A DNA stretch of 32,170 nt from an uncultured Clostridia bacterium. GTDB taxonomy: Bacteria; Bacillota; Clostridia; Oscillospirales; CAG-272. The notes beneath the pieces were generated by a model. That model did no database searches, was not told the DNA's origin, and saw nothing but the letters and a program-made list of their open reading frames with translations. The position numbers and the translations under genes are program-made. Numbering within the stretch: position 1 is the stretch's first letter; each line of letters opens with the position of its first letter. Below are positions 22,728 to 31,370 of the stretch, piece by piece. The stretch is taken from NCBI GenBank assembly GCA_904501715.1, contig CAJGCD010000011.1, positions 1 to 32,170 of the forward strand, written 5' to 3'.

Positions 22728-25126
22728 ATTTTAAAGAGTTTTTGAAAAACAATATAGTCTATCTTGACGGAGGTATGGGAACTTTGCTCCAGCAGCGGGG
22801 CTTGCAGCCAGGAGAGCATCCCGAAGCGTGGAATATAACTCATCCCGATGTTATAGTAGACATACAGCGGAGTTACTTTGAGGCGGGGAGTAACGTGGTC
22901 TGCTCAAACACCTTTGGCGCTAATTCGCTTAAATTCGAAGAGAAAGAGCTTGAGGCTGTAATAAAAGCGGCGCTTGACAATGCAAGGACCGCAAGAGCGC
23001 ACAGCGCAGGAGAGCATCAGAAATTTATCGCCCTTGATATAGGTCCTACGGGAAAGCTTCTTAAGCCCTTGGGCGACCTTGACTTTGAGGAAGCGGTGGC
23101 GGTATTTGCCAAGACTGTAAGGCTTGGTGTCAAGCACGGTGCCGAGCTTATAGTTATAGAAACGATGAATGACTCTTATGAGACAAAGGCGGCGGTGCTG
23201 GCGGCGAAGGAGAACAGCGAGCTTCCCGTTATAGTTACCAACGCATACGGCGCTGACGGAAAGCTTATGACGGGGGCAACACCCGCTGCTATGGTAGCTA
23301 TGCTTGAGGGAATGGGCGTTGACGCGTTGGGTGCTAACTGCTCTTTAGGACCAAAGCAGCTTGCGTCGGTAGCGGAGGAGCTTGTAGGTGCAGCCTCTGT
23401 TCCCGTGGTTCTAAAGCCTAATGCGGGGTTGCCCAGGGCAGAGGCGGAAAAGACGGTCTTTGACGTGCTTCCCAAGGAATTTTCAGAGGATTTGGCAGCC
23501 CTTGTGAAAAAGGGTGTGCGACTGGTGGGCGGATGCTGCGGCACTACTCCCGAATATATCAGGGCATTAGTGAAAAGCACAGCCGACTTGACACCTGTAC
23601 CTGTTTTCGATAAGGAGCTTACGGTAGTTTCTTCCTACACTCACGCGGTTAAGTTTGGCGACAAGCCGTTGCTTATAGGTGAGCGTATAAATCCTACGGG
23701 TAAAAAGCGTTTCAAGCAAGCCTTGATTGAAGGGGATATTGATTATATTCTTGCTGAGGGTGTAAAGCAGCAGGACAAGGGAGTTCATATACTTGACGTT
23801 AACGTGGGTATTCCCGACATTGATGAGGCGGAGATGCTTAAAAATTGCGTTTGCCAATTGCAGGCTGTAACCGACCTCCCGTTGCAGATAGACACCTCAG
23901 ACCCCATAGCTATGGAGGCGGCTCTGAGGCACTACAACGGCAAGGCTATGATAAATTCTGTCAACGGTAAAGAGGAGAGTATGAGAGCTGTATTTCCTCT
24001 GGTGAAAAAGTACAGCGGAGTGGTAGTTGCTCTTACCTTAGATGAAAGCGGTATTCCCGATACGGCAGAGGGTAGATTGGCAATAGCTGAAAAAATATTG
24101 AACACTGCCAAGGAATACGGCATAGATAGAAAGGACATTGTGTTTGATACTCTTGCTATGGCGGTAAGCGCGGATACGTCGGCGGCTAAGGTGACCCTTG
24201 AGTCATTATACCGCATAAGGACAGAGCTGCACTGTCATACCTCCTTAGGTGTGTCAAATATTTCCTTTGGGCTTCCCAATAGAGATGCGGTCAACGGAAC
24301 CTTTTTTGCTCTTGCTTTGGGAAAGGGGCTTTCTGCCGCAATAATGAATCCCTATTCTACCGATATGATGAAGACCTATTATACCTATAACACGCTGACG
24401 GGGCTTGATGAAAACTGCCGAGAGTATATAGGTGTTGCCGATAGCTTTACCGTATCGTCAACCGCAACACTCAGCGAGACAGGCTTGAAGCCCTCCGATT
24501 TCGGTTCTGAGCTTCAGGATTCAATAATAAGAGGCTTTAAGGATAAGGCGGGAGAGATTACCCGCGAGCTTCTTGCGTCTGTAAAGCCGCTTGACATAGT
24601 AAACAATGATATAATTCCCGCGCTTGACAAGGTAGGCAGAGGCTTTGAGAGCAAGACGGTATATCTGCCTCAGCTGTTGATGAGCGCAGAGGCCGCAAAG
24701 AGCGCCTTTGAAGGTATAAAGAGTGCTATGTCAGTGTCGGGAGGCAGCTCTGTGGCAAAGGCTACCTTTGTAATAGCTACTGTCCACGGGGATATACACG
24801 ACATAGGCAAAAACATAGTAAAGCTTTTGCTGGAAAATTACGGATTTCACGTTATAGACCTTGGAAAAGACGTTCCTCCCGAAGCAATAGTCCACAAGAC
24901 TGTCAGCGTGCACGCTGATTTTGTTGGACTGTCAGCGCTTATGACTACGACCGTTCCCGCAATGGAGGAAACCATAAAGCAGCTCAGAGAGAATGCTCCT
25001 TGGGTGAAGATATTTGTGGGAGGTGCCGTTATGACACGCGAATATGCGGACAAGATAGGAGCAGACGTGTACGCCAAGGATGCTATGGAGGCGGTGCGCT
25101 TCGCGGAGGAATTGCTCTTAAGTTAA
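22724..25126 (+). CDS. metH: Cobalamin-dependent methionine synthase lacking the activation domain
   Basis: Transfers a methyl group from methyl-THF through cobalamin to homocysteine. The 800 residues hold four modules. The homocysteine domain (1-290) has zinc ligands Cys206 (GANCS) and Cys271/Cys272 (GGCCGTTP). The pterin domain (about 305-560) starts with GERINPTGKKRFK (319-331). The helical cobalamin cap is at about 585-670. The B12 domain (about 680-800) has HGDIHDIGKNI with ligand His692. The E. coli enzyme is about 1230 residues because it adds the activation domain at the end; here that module is the preceding gene. Starts in an ATGA overlap; ends at a bidirectional terminator. Confidence 0.95.
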   Translation: MNFKEFLKNNIVYLDGGMGTLLQQRGLQPGEHPEAWNITHPDVIVDIQRSYFEAGSNVVCSNTFGANSLKFEEKELEAVIKAALDNARTARAHSAGEHQKFIALDIGPTGKLLKPLGDLDFEEAVAVFAKTVRLGVKHGAELIVIETMNDSYETKAAVLAAKENSELPVIVTNAYGADGKLMTGATPAAMVAMLEGMGVDALGANCSLGPKQLASVAEELVGAASVPVVLKPNAGLPRAEAEKTVFDVLPKEFSEDLAALVKKGVRLVGGCCGTTPEYIRALVKSTADLTPVPVFDKELTVVSSYTHAVKFGDKPLLIGERINPTGKKRFKQALIEGDIDYILAEGVKQQDKGVHILDVNVGIPDIDEAEMLKNCVCQLQAVTDLPLQIDTSDPIAMEAALRHYNGKAMINSVNGKEESMRAVFPLVKKYSGVVVALTLDESGIPDTAEGRLAIAEKILNTAKEYGIDRKDIVFDTLAMAVSADTSAAKVTLESLYRIRTELHCHTSLGVSNISFGLPNRDAVNGTFFALALGKGLSAAIMNPYSTDMMKTYYTYNTLTGLDENCREYIGVADSFTVSSTATLSETGLKPSDFGSELQDSIIRGFKDKAGEITRELLASVKPLDIVNNDIIPALDKVGRGFESKTVYLPQLLMSAEAAKSAFEGIKSAMSVSGGSSVAKATFVIATVHGDIHDIGKNIVKLLLENYGFHVIDLGKDVPPEAIVHKTVSVHADFVGLSALMTTTVPAMEETIKQLRENAPWVKIFVGGAVMTREYADKIGADVYAKDAMEAVRFAEELLLS

Positions 25127-25128
25127 AT

Positions 25129-25161
25129 AAAAAACACCTTTTGTTTCAAAAGGTGTTTTTT
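25129..25161. terminator. Bidirectional terminator between metH and queH
   Basis: A 15-bp perfect stem (25129-25143 with 25147-25161) with a 3-base loop and A/T runs on both sides. It starts two bases after the metH stop. Its right arm encodes the last codons of queH. Confidence 0.88.
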
Positions 25162-25790
25162 GCTTGCTTTCTGCGTTCAGCCTCCAATTTTGAGAACTCA
25201 CATCCGCAGTAGTCCTGACGGTAGAGACCGTATATCTCCGATAGCTGGCAGGAGCGCTTGTAGCCGTTCTTTTTCTTGAAGTCGGAGAAAAGATAGCTTA
25301 TTCCCAGCCTTTCGCCCTCTTCTGCTCCTATGGTATTGAGCCATTCGGCATTTTTGTAGGGACTTATGGAGAGCGTGGTGGTGAAGTAATCAAAGCTGCC
25401 TTCCTTAGCGACCTTTGCCGTTTCGGCAAGGCGCATACGGTAGCAATTTTTGCACCGTGAGCCACCCTCGGGTAAATCCTCCAGCCCTTTTGCCATCTTC
25501 CCGAATTCCTCGGGGCAATATCTTCCCGATATGAGCTTTACCGAGGAGGGAAGCGGCATATCGCCTATAAGGCGCGACAGCTCTCTTTTTCGAAATTCGT
25601 ACTCGCTTTCGGGCGATATGTTTGGGTTGAAGAAAAACAGAGTTATATCGAAAAGCTCCGACAAATATTCAAGAACGTAGCTGGAGCAGGGGGCACAGCA
25701 GGCGTGAAGCAAGAGAAAAGGCTTTGTGCCGCTTTTTTTGATATCCGCGATAGTTTGCTCCAATAAAATAGAATAGTTCTGTTTTTGCAT
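25146..25790 (-). CDS. queH: Epoxyqueuosine reductase QueH
   Basis: Last step of queuosine synthesis: reduces epoxyqueuosine in tRNA, using a [4Fe-4S] cluster, and unrelated to QueG. The 214 residues show the QueH (formerly DUF208) cysteines: HACCAPCSSYVLEYL (29-43), RCKNCYRMRL near 100-110, and DYCGCEF near the C-terminus. A PNISP stretch (about 55-59) is also typical. GAGGA stands 6 bases before the ATG. The last codons lie in the terminator stem. It closes the aromatic operon and follows the winged-helix gene by 10 bases; no other queuosine gene is visible in the window. Confidence 0.93.
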   Translation of the reverse strand: MQKQNYSILLEQTIADIKKSGTKPFLLLHACCAPCSSYVLEYLSELFDITLFFFNPNISPESEYEFRKRELSRLIGDMPLPSSVKLISGRYCPEEFGKMAKGLEDLPEGGSRCKNCYRMRLAETAKVAKEGSFDYFTTTLSISPYKNAEWLNTIGAEEGERLGISYLFSDFKKKNGYKRSCQLSEIYGLYRQDYCGCEFSKLEAERRKQAKNTF

Positions 25791-25800
25791 ATATCGTCCT

Positions 25801-26073
25801 CTACATAAAGGGATTCAGCTCGTAGCGTGAATCCTTATAAATGACCAGCTTCCTCTGGCTCAGCTTTTCTGCCTTGCGATTTATGGCGTTGATATGTACA
25901 GCCACGTTTCCTCGGCTGACTCCCTCGGGAAGAATAGAAGAAAGATGATTTATATCTGTCTTTCCGCCCTCCGCAATGGCGCGCAGCAGCCGCTCCTCGG
26001 TGGGAGAGAGCTTAAGCTTGTAGCCAAGTAGAAATATGCCGTCTCGCTCAAGGCTTAAAAATCTTACCTGCAT
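25801..26073 (-). CDS. Small OmpR/PhoB-like winged-helix protein without receiver domain
   Basis: A 90-residue protein. Residues about 18-88 fit the transcriptional regulatory C-terminal (winged helix) fold: LSPTEERLLRAIAEGGKTDI as the first helices, VAVHINAINRKAEKL as the recognition helix (compare VDVHISRLRKKL of OmpR types), and LVIYKDSRYELNPFM as the wing hairpin. There is no receiver domain in front, only about 17 residues. The ATG shares one base with the aroQ stop (TAATG), so it is coupled to aroQ. It could be a local regulator of the aromatic operon, but nothing here proves DNA binding. I cannot assign it to a named family. Confidence 0.72.
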   Translation of the reverse strand: MQVRFLSLERDGIFLLGYKLKLSPTEERLLRAIAEGGKTDINHLSSILPEGVSRGNVAVHINAINRKAEKLSQRKLVIYKDSRYELNPFM

Positions 26074-26498
26074 TACTTTTGAGCGTGAAATTCAAGGGCT
26101 TTGCGGTATCCATCAAAGCCCATACCGCAGATGGTCTTCTTTGCTACCATGGAAACGTAGGAGTGCTTACGGAATTCCTCTCTGGTGTTGATATCCGAGA
26201 GGTGCACCTCGACGGTGGGGATGCCCACCGCCTTAAGAGCGTCAAGTATAGCTACGCTGGTGTGTGTATAGGCGGCGGGATTTATTACTATTCCGTCAAA
26301 AACGCCGTAGGCAGACTGGATGATATCTACTATCTCCCCCTCGTGATTTGATTGGAAAAGCGCGACCTCAAGAAAAAGCTCATTTGCCCATTCACGTATT
26401 GAGCGCTCAAGAGAGGCAAAATCCTGCTTGCCGTATATGTCTGGCTCGCGGATGCCAAGCATATTAAGATTTGGACCGTTTATAACAAGAATTTTCAT
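26073..26498 (-). CDS. aroQ: 3-dehydroquinate dehydratase, type II
   Basis: Third step of the shikimate pathway: 3-dehydroquinate to 3-dehydroshikimate. The 141 residues form the small dodecameric type II enzyme. The mobile lid NGPNLNMLGIREPDIYG (7-23) includes the catalytic Tyr22 and the Arg. FQSNHEGEIVDII (48-60), VINPAAYTHTSVAI (71-84) and EVHLSDI (about 97-103) supply the rest of the site. The ribosome binding site is weak (GAAGAT), and the gap to the aroE/K gene is about 20 bases. It shares a stop/start base with the next gene. Confidence 0.96.
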   Translation of the reverse strand: MKILVINGPNLNMLGIREPDIYGKQDFASLERSIREWANELFLEVALFQSNHEGEIVDIIQSAYGVFDGIVINPAAYTHTSVAILDALKAVGIPTVEVHLSDINTREEFRKHSYVSMVAKKTICGMGFDGYRKALEFHAQK

Positions 26499-26518
26499 GT
26501 TTTATCTTCTTTCAATTT

Positions 26519-27790
26519 TCAATGATTTTTGAATACGCAGGTATAGTCGTACTCCGACAGCGCCTGCTTTATAGCCTCGACAGTTTTTTCGGGGACCTCG
26601 GTGCTTTCCACACGAAGGTCGGCAAAGCGTATATAGGAGTCTATGCGCTTATGGTAAAGCTCCTTAAGAGAGCCCTTCTGCGAGAGCGGTCTGCCGTTTG
26701 TGGGTAGCTTGTCAAGCTCGCGTTCAAGAAATACTATAACGCCGTTCTGGTGCAAGGGCGCATAGTTGTATTCCTTGGTGACAGCGCCGCCGCCCGTGGC
26801 GATAACCGCTCCGCTCTTTTTGCCGAGCTGGCACAGCGTCTGGTTTTCCATAAGGCGGAATTGCTCCTCACCAAGAGTATTGATTGCCTCGGCGGGTGTG
26901 ATTTTGTGCATAGATGTAAATTCATCGTCAGCGTCGAAAAAATCACGCCCGAGAGAGCTTGCCAAAAGCTTGCCCACAGTGCTTTTGCCGCAACCCGGCA
27001 TGCCGACGAGTATAATATTTCTCGTATTCCGGCTTATAGTTGAGATTATTCTCTCAATGTAACCCTCCTCATACCTATCGCCCGTAAAATGCTCAAAGCC
27101 CTTTGCCGCCTGAGCGACAAGCATAGAAAGACCGCTTACGGCTACGATGCCGCGCCTCTCTGCCTCGAGCACCAGCTCGGTGCGGGCGGGGTTGTAGACT
27201 ACGTCAAGTACAGCCTCGCATTGGGGGAATAGGGCAAGGTCAACGGGGGACTTCCCGTTATGGGGATACATTCCCACGGGAGTGGCATTTATTACTATTT
27301 CGGCATCGGCGTGCTTTGCTATATTTTCGGGAGTGTTGTCCTCAATACCGATAACGGCGAGCTCACGCACGTTTTTGTCGCGAAGCACCGTGCAAACGGT
27401 AAGTGAGGCACCGCCCGTTCCAAAAACTATTGCCTTTTTGCCCGTTACGTTTACTCCCGCCGCCTCTATCATATAGTCGAAGCCAAAATAATCGGTGTTA
27501 TAGCCGTAAAGCTTGTTTTTCTCTCCGCGTACGACCACGTTTACCGCGCCGATTGCCTTTGCTTCGGGGGATATCTCCTCAAGATAGGGTATAACATCCT
27601 TTTTGTAGGGAATGGTCACGCAAAAGGCGTCAAGCTCATCGCTCCTGAGAAATTCGCCAAGCTTGTCCTTTTCCACCTCGCGGAGCACGAATGAATAATC
27701 GGCAAGCTGATTATGTATAAGGGTTGAAAAGCTGTGTCCAAGCTTTTCGCCGATGAGTCCGCATTTCATATTTGTATATCCGCACTTCAT
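26519..27790 (-). CDS. aroE-aroK: Fused shikimate dehydrogenase - shikimate kinase
   Basis: One 423-residue polypeptide does two adjacent steps of the shikimate pathway. Residues 8-250 are AroE: GHSFS (18-22), TIPYK with the catalytic Lys63, YGYNTDYFGF with Asp100, the NADP loop GTGGAS (124-129) and NATPVGM (168-174). Residues about 257-423 are AroK: Walker A GMPGCGKST (263-271), DADDEF (286-291, shikimate-binding Asp), GEEQFR (307-312), ATGGGAV (331-337) and the lid GRPLS. The ATG at 27790 has GGAGG upstream and overlaps the pheA stop (TAATG). A second ATG at 27769 starts a near-repeat (MKCGYTN then MKCGLIG), and AroE homology begins there. Confidence 0.93.
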   Translation of the reverse strand: MKCGYTNMKCGLIGEKLGHSFSTLIHNQLADYSFVLREVEKDKLGEFLRSDELDAFCVTIPYKKDVIPYLEEISPEAKAIGAVNVVVRGEKNKLYGYNTDYFGFDYMIEAAGVNVTGKKAIVFGTGGASLTVCTVLRDKNVRELAVIGIEDNTPENIAKHADAEIVINATPVGMYPHNGKSPVDLALFPQCEAVLDVVYNPARTELVLEAERRGIVAVSGLSMLVAQAAKGFEHFTGDRYEEGYIERIISTISRNTRNIILVGMPGCGKSTVGKLLASSLGRDFFDADDEFTSMHKITPAEAINTLGEEQFRLMENQTLCQLGKKSGAVIATGGGAVTKEYNYAPLHQNGVIVFLERELDKLPTNGRPLSQKGSLKELYHKRIDSYIRFADLRVESTEVPEKTVEAIKQALSEYDYTCVFKNH

Positions 27791-28935
27791 TATATTACCT
27801 CCGAGTAAGAGCCGAGGTAGGTGAATTTGTCACATTCCTTTTCAAGCTCGGCAAGAAGCTGAGCAAGCTTGGGAGAGTATACGGGAGCTTCAAGGTCAAA
27901 GTAGAACATAAACTCAAAATCTCTGTCGGGGATAGGTCTCGACTCAAGCTTGAGCAGGTTTATTCCCAGAGCGTTGAAGCGCGAAAGTATGCTGTATAGC
28001 GCACCGGGCTTGTGAGGCGTTACGAGCATAAGTGAGGTGCGGTCGGCACCCGGATATATTTCGGTTTTATTGGTTATACAGATAAAGCGTGTATGATTGT
28101 TTCCGTTGTCCTGAACGGCACTTGCAAGCGTCGTAAGCCCATAAAGAGCTGCGCAGGAGCGAGAGGAAAGAGAGGCAACGTCGCTTCTGTCGAATCTCGC
28201 AACCATTTCAGCGGCAAGAGCGGTGTTCTCAACTCGGGTTATCTTCACGTCGGGACCCAAGGTAGAGAGGAAGGACGCGCACTGGCTGATAGCCTGCTCG
28301 TGAGAATATATTTCCTTCACGTCAGAAAGCTTAGTGCCCGATTTCGCAAGCAGGCAGTGGTCTATCTTAATGCGTACGGTGCGAACTATCTTGAAATTTC
28401 TGCTTACCATAAGGTCGTATACCTTTTTTACCGAGCCTGCCGTGCTGTTTTCTATGGGGATGACTCCGTATCGGCACATTCCCGACTCGATAGCGGAGAA
28501 TACCTTTTCCCAATTGGAGAAAAAGACGATGTTAGGAGCCTTGAACAGACGCTCGGCGGCTATCTGCGAGTAAGCGCCCTCAACGCCCTGACAAGCTACC
28601 ATAGCTCGGTCGGGAAAGAGCTTTGGCGTTTTCTCGATAGCCTCGTTTATTACGTTGTAAAGCCGGCTGGTCTCGCCCAGACGCGTGTGCTGATAAGAGC
28701 GTGAAAGAGAAAGGATGGTGGAATAAAGCGTTCTCGCGTAGTCCTCAAAATCCTCACCCGCAAGCTCTGATATCTTGTTCAGGAGCGCCCTCTCTCTCGA
28801 AGCATCCAGCACGGGCATACCGTGCTCGCGCTTATATTCGGCTACCTCGGCAGAGCAGTTCATCCTTTTGATAAAGAGAGAGACAAGTTCCTTGTCGATA
28901 GAGTCTATCTCTTCTCTCATCTTTTGAAGTTCCAT
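27790..28935 (-). CDS. pheA: Bifunctional chorismate mutase / prephenate dehydratase
   Basis: Chorismate to prephenate to phenylpyruvate, the branch to phenylalanine. The 381 residues hold a chorismate mutase domain of AroH/PheA helical type (1-82, REEIDSIDKELVSLFIKR), a prephenate dehydratase domain (about 110-290; GVEGAYS 117-123, VIPIENSTAG 158-167, NHTRF 280-284), and a C-terminal ACT domain (about 299-375; GALYSIL 311-317, ESRP 331-334). The ACT domain binds Phe, so feedback inhibition by phenylalanine is expected. AAGGAA precedes the ATG by 9 bases. Its stop overlaps the aroE/K start. Confidence 0.95.
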   Translation of the reverse strand: MELQKMREEIDSIDKELVSLFIKRMNCSAEVAEYKREHGMPVLDASRERALLNKISELAGEDFEDYARTLYSTILSLSRSYQHTRLGETSRLYNVINEAIEKTPKLFPDRAMVACQGVEGAYSQIAAERLFKAPNIVFFSNWEKVFSAIESGMCRYGVIPIENSTAGSVKKVYDLMVSRNFKIVRTVRIKIDHCLLAKSGTKLSDVKEIYSHEQAISQCASFLSTLGPDVKITRVENTALAAEMVARFDRSDVASLSSRSCAALYGLTTLASAVQDNGNNHTRFICITNKTEIYPGADRTSLMLVTPHKPGALYSILSRFNALGINLLKLESRPIPDRDFEFMFYFDLEAPVYSPKLAQLLAELEKECDKFTYLGSYSEVI

Positions 28936-28951
28936 TGCTTTTCAGTTCCTT

Positions 28952-30166
28952 TTAGATGTTTTTATTTGTTTTCCTTGCACGTCTCGTTAAGAGAATTACA
29001 AAGGGGATAAGCACAAGTATTATGATAGGGAATACGGCAGATACCAAGAAGGATATCTGAAGGTCATCCCCGAAAAATTCAGCTACCGTTCCCGCCAGTG
29101 ACGGACCTACTATACAGCCCGTATCTCCCGCAAGTGCCAGAAGAGCGAACATACGTACGCCGCCGAAATCTATTCTCGCGGTGGCAAGGCTGTACGTGCC
29201 TGGCCACATGATACCTACCGACAGACCGCAAAGGGCGCAGCCAAGCAGTGAAAGTATGGGTATATGCGAAAGCGCGGTTATAAGGTAGGACAGGGTGCAG
29301 AGTATGGCAGATACGGTAAAGAATGCCGTCAGCTTTATCCTCTTACCCATAAAGGCGTAGAAAACACGCGCAAGTCCCATAAATATGGCAAAGGCGCAGG
29401 GTCCGAGAAGGTCGCCTATGGTCTTGTTGACCCCAAGCCCACTTTCCGCAAAGCTGGAAGCCCATTGGCTCATAGCCATCTCAGCGGCTCCCGCGCAGAA
29501 CATAATAACGAAGAATATCCAGAAGAGCCCCGACCTTGTCAGAGAGCGCCCCTTGGCTTTTTCTCTGCCTTCCTCGGTGTCGGCATCAAGCTCGTATATT
29601 GGCACGAAGGCGAACATAAGAGCACCCACGGCGGGTACTATTGCCCAAAGGCAGGAGAGTATGCGCCAATTTTCAATGCCCGCTGTGGCAAAGAAAAGGG
29701 TTGACAGCAATATGGTAGCCGCCGAGCCCCAAGAGTAGAAGGAGTGAAGAAGGCTCATAGCCGCGCTCTTTTCAGTGGTAGGGCATGCCTCCACGATAGG
29801 GCTTATAAACACCTCGATGACTCCGCCGCCAATAGCGGCGAGCACTGTGGAGATGACCAGACCTACGTACGGGTCGGGCAGAAACTCGGGGAGCAGCGCG
29901 AAGGATATCATACCCAGCACCGCGCATATGTGTCCCGCCACTACCGTTCCTCGGGTGTCCAGCCTTGAGGAGAATTTAGCCGCCAAAGCGTCTATTGTGA
30001 ATTGGGCTATAAAGGATATAGCAATGAGAAGCCCTATCTTACCGATAGAAATTCCGTAAGTGTTTTCAAAGGTTATAAAGAGCAGAGGGGCAAAATTTAT
30101 GACCAGCGCCTGAGTGGCGTAGCCAACGTATCCCGCCGCTACGGTGTGCTTAGCAGAAAGCTTCAT
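28952..30166 (-). CDS. MFS transporter in the aromatic operon
   Basis: A 404-residue protein with about 12 hydrophobic helices and a basic C-terminus (RRARKTNKN), a major facilitator. A central charged loop around residues 190-205 (DADTEEGREKAKGR) divides the two halves of six helices. The first half shows GKIGLLIAISFIAQF and a short RLDTRG loop, akin to sugar/fucose-permease-like MFS members, but substrate cannot be assigned. Position between pheA (15 bases) and aroC (37 bases) suggests co-transcription with aromatic synthesis; it could carry an aromatic acid or be incidental. GAGGTGAT precedes the ATG. Confidence 0.88.
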   Translation of the reverse strand: MKLSAKHTVAAGYVGYATQALVINFAPLLFITFENTYGISIGKIGLLIAISFIAQFTIDALAAKFSSRLDTRGTVVAGHICAVLGMISFALLPEFLPDPYVGLVISTVLAAIGGGVIEVFISPIVEACPTTEKSAAMSLLHSFYSWGSAATILLSTLFFATAGIENWRILSCLWAIVPAVGALMFAFVPIYELDADTEEGREKAKGRSLTRSGLFWIFFVIMFCAGAAEMAMSQWASSFAESGLGVNKTIGDLLGPCAFAIFMGLARVFYAFMGKRIKLTAFFTVSAILCTLSYLITALSHIPILSLLGCALCGLSVGIMWPGTYSLATARIDFGGVRMFALLALAGDTGCIVGPSLAGTVAEFFGDDLQISFLVSAVFPIIILVLIPFVILLTRRARKTNKNI

Positions 30167-30203
30167 CGGATCACCTCACACAAAATATGTATCGATCCGA
30201 AAT

Positions 30204-31295
30204 TTAGTCAAGGAGCATATCGCAAACCGCGATAGCCGCAGCAGCCTCGAAAACGGGAACTGCTCTTGTCACTACGCAGGGGTCGTGTCTGCCCTTGATA
30301 TTGAGCTTCACGGGGGTCATAGATACCATATCCACGCTGTCCTGCTCTCTAAAAATAGAGGGAGTAGGCTTCATAGCTGCGCGGAATACGAGGGGCATAC
30401 CGTTTGTCATCCCCCCAAGGATACCTCCGCAGTTATTTGTCATAGTATATATATCCTTTCCGTCGGTGACGAAGGGGTCGTTGTTCTGCGAGCCGAAAAG
30501 AGATGCGCACTCAAAGCCATTTCCAAACTCGATAGCCTTTACAGCGGGTATGCCGAATACTATTCCCGAAATTCTGTTTTCAACTCCGTCGAATATATGC
30601 TCGCCCAGTCCCGCGGGAAGCCCGATTACGGCACATTCCACGATACCGCCTACCGAATCCCCCGCCTCACGGGCGAGTGAGATCCGCTCCTTCATTTTAT
30701 CACCCGCCTCTGCGTTGAGAACAGGGAAGTCGGAGCGCGATTGAAGAAGGGCAAAGTCCTTGGCATTCACCGACACTAAATCAAAGGGAGTGTCCTTGAC
30801 GCCGCCCACGGAGTAAAGGTGAGCCGCTATATGAATGTTTTTGGATTTCAGATATTGAAGACAGATGCCTCCGATTATGCACATAGGAGCGGTCAGACGG
30901 CCCGAAAAGTGTCCTCCTCCCCTTAGGTCTACGCCATCACCGTACTTTTTGCGCGCGGCAAAGTCTGCGTGGGAGGGGCGGGGAACGAAGGAAAGATTTG
31001 AATAATCCGAGGAGCGCTGCGATGTGTTCCTGATTATGGCGTGAAGCTCGCTTCCGTCAAGAGTGAGCTTTCCGTCGGTCTCGTTCACACCCGAAAGAAA
31101 AACGGGAGTGTCAGCTTCCTTTCTTGAGGTGGAGAGCTTATTCTGCCCCGGCGCTCTTCGTGCCATAAATGCCGCAAGCTCTGCCGTGTCAACGCAAAAT
31201 CCCTTGGGAAGCCCCGAGGCGATGACTCCGATCTGCTCGTCGTGGGAGCCTCCGTATATAGATATATTAAGATTTTTTCCGTATGAAGTGGACAT
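30204..31295 (-). CDS. aroC: Chorismate synthase
   Basis: Last step to chorismate: 5-enolpyruvylshikimate 3-phosphate to chorismate, needing reduced FMN. The 363 residues are the normal length. GGSHDEQIGV (15-24) carries the conserved His18, RRAPGQNKLSTSRKEAD (46-62) binds FMN and substrate, RPSHADF is followed by the DLRGGGHFSGRLTAP stretch (about 123-137), and GGILGGMTNG lies near residue 290. AAAGG precedes the ATG at 31295. A separate promoter lies between it and aroA. Confidence 0.96.
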   Translation of the reverse strand: MSTSYGKNLNISIYGGSHDEQIGVIASGLPKGFCVDTAELAAFMARRAPGQNKLSTSRKEADTPVFLSGVNETDGKLTLDGSELHAIIRNTSQRSSDYSNLSFVPRPSHADFAARKKYGDGVDLRGGGHFSGRLTAPMCIIGGICLQYLKSKNIHIAAHLYSVGGVKDTPFDLVSVNAKDFALLQSRSDFPVLNAEAGDKMKERISLAREAGDSVGGIVECAVIGLPAGLGEHIFDGVENRISGIVFGIPAVKAIEFGNGFECASLFGSQNNDPFVTDGKDIYTMTNNCGGILGGMTNGMPLVFRAAMKPTPSIFREQDSVDMVSMTPVKLNIKGRHDPCVVTRAVPVFEAAAAIAVCDMLLD

Positions 31296-31337
31296 AGTGA
31301 GCGCCTTTCATATCTTTGTGTAAATAAATCAACTTAT

Positions 31338-31366
31338 ATTTTACAATATTTTTGAGATTTTTTCAA
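31338..31366 (-). promoter_or_regulatory. Promoter in front of aroC
   Basis: Minus strand TTGAAA (31366-31361), 17-base spacer, TAAAAT (31343-31338), in the AT-rich gap just after the aroA stop. It gives aroC a leader of about 36 bases, so aroC to queH may be transcribed independently of aroA. No terminator is seen after aroA. Confidence 0.6.
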
Positions 31367-31370
31367 TAGC

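Noticed and set aside
30165..30204. Inverted repeat TCGGAT / ATCCGA before the MFS start codon
   Set aside because: Only 6 bp with a loop of more than 20 bases; too weak to claim a function.
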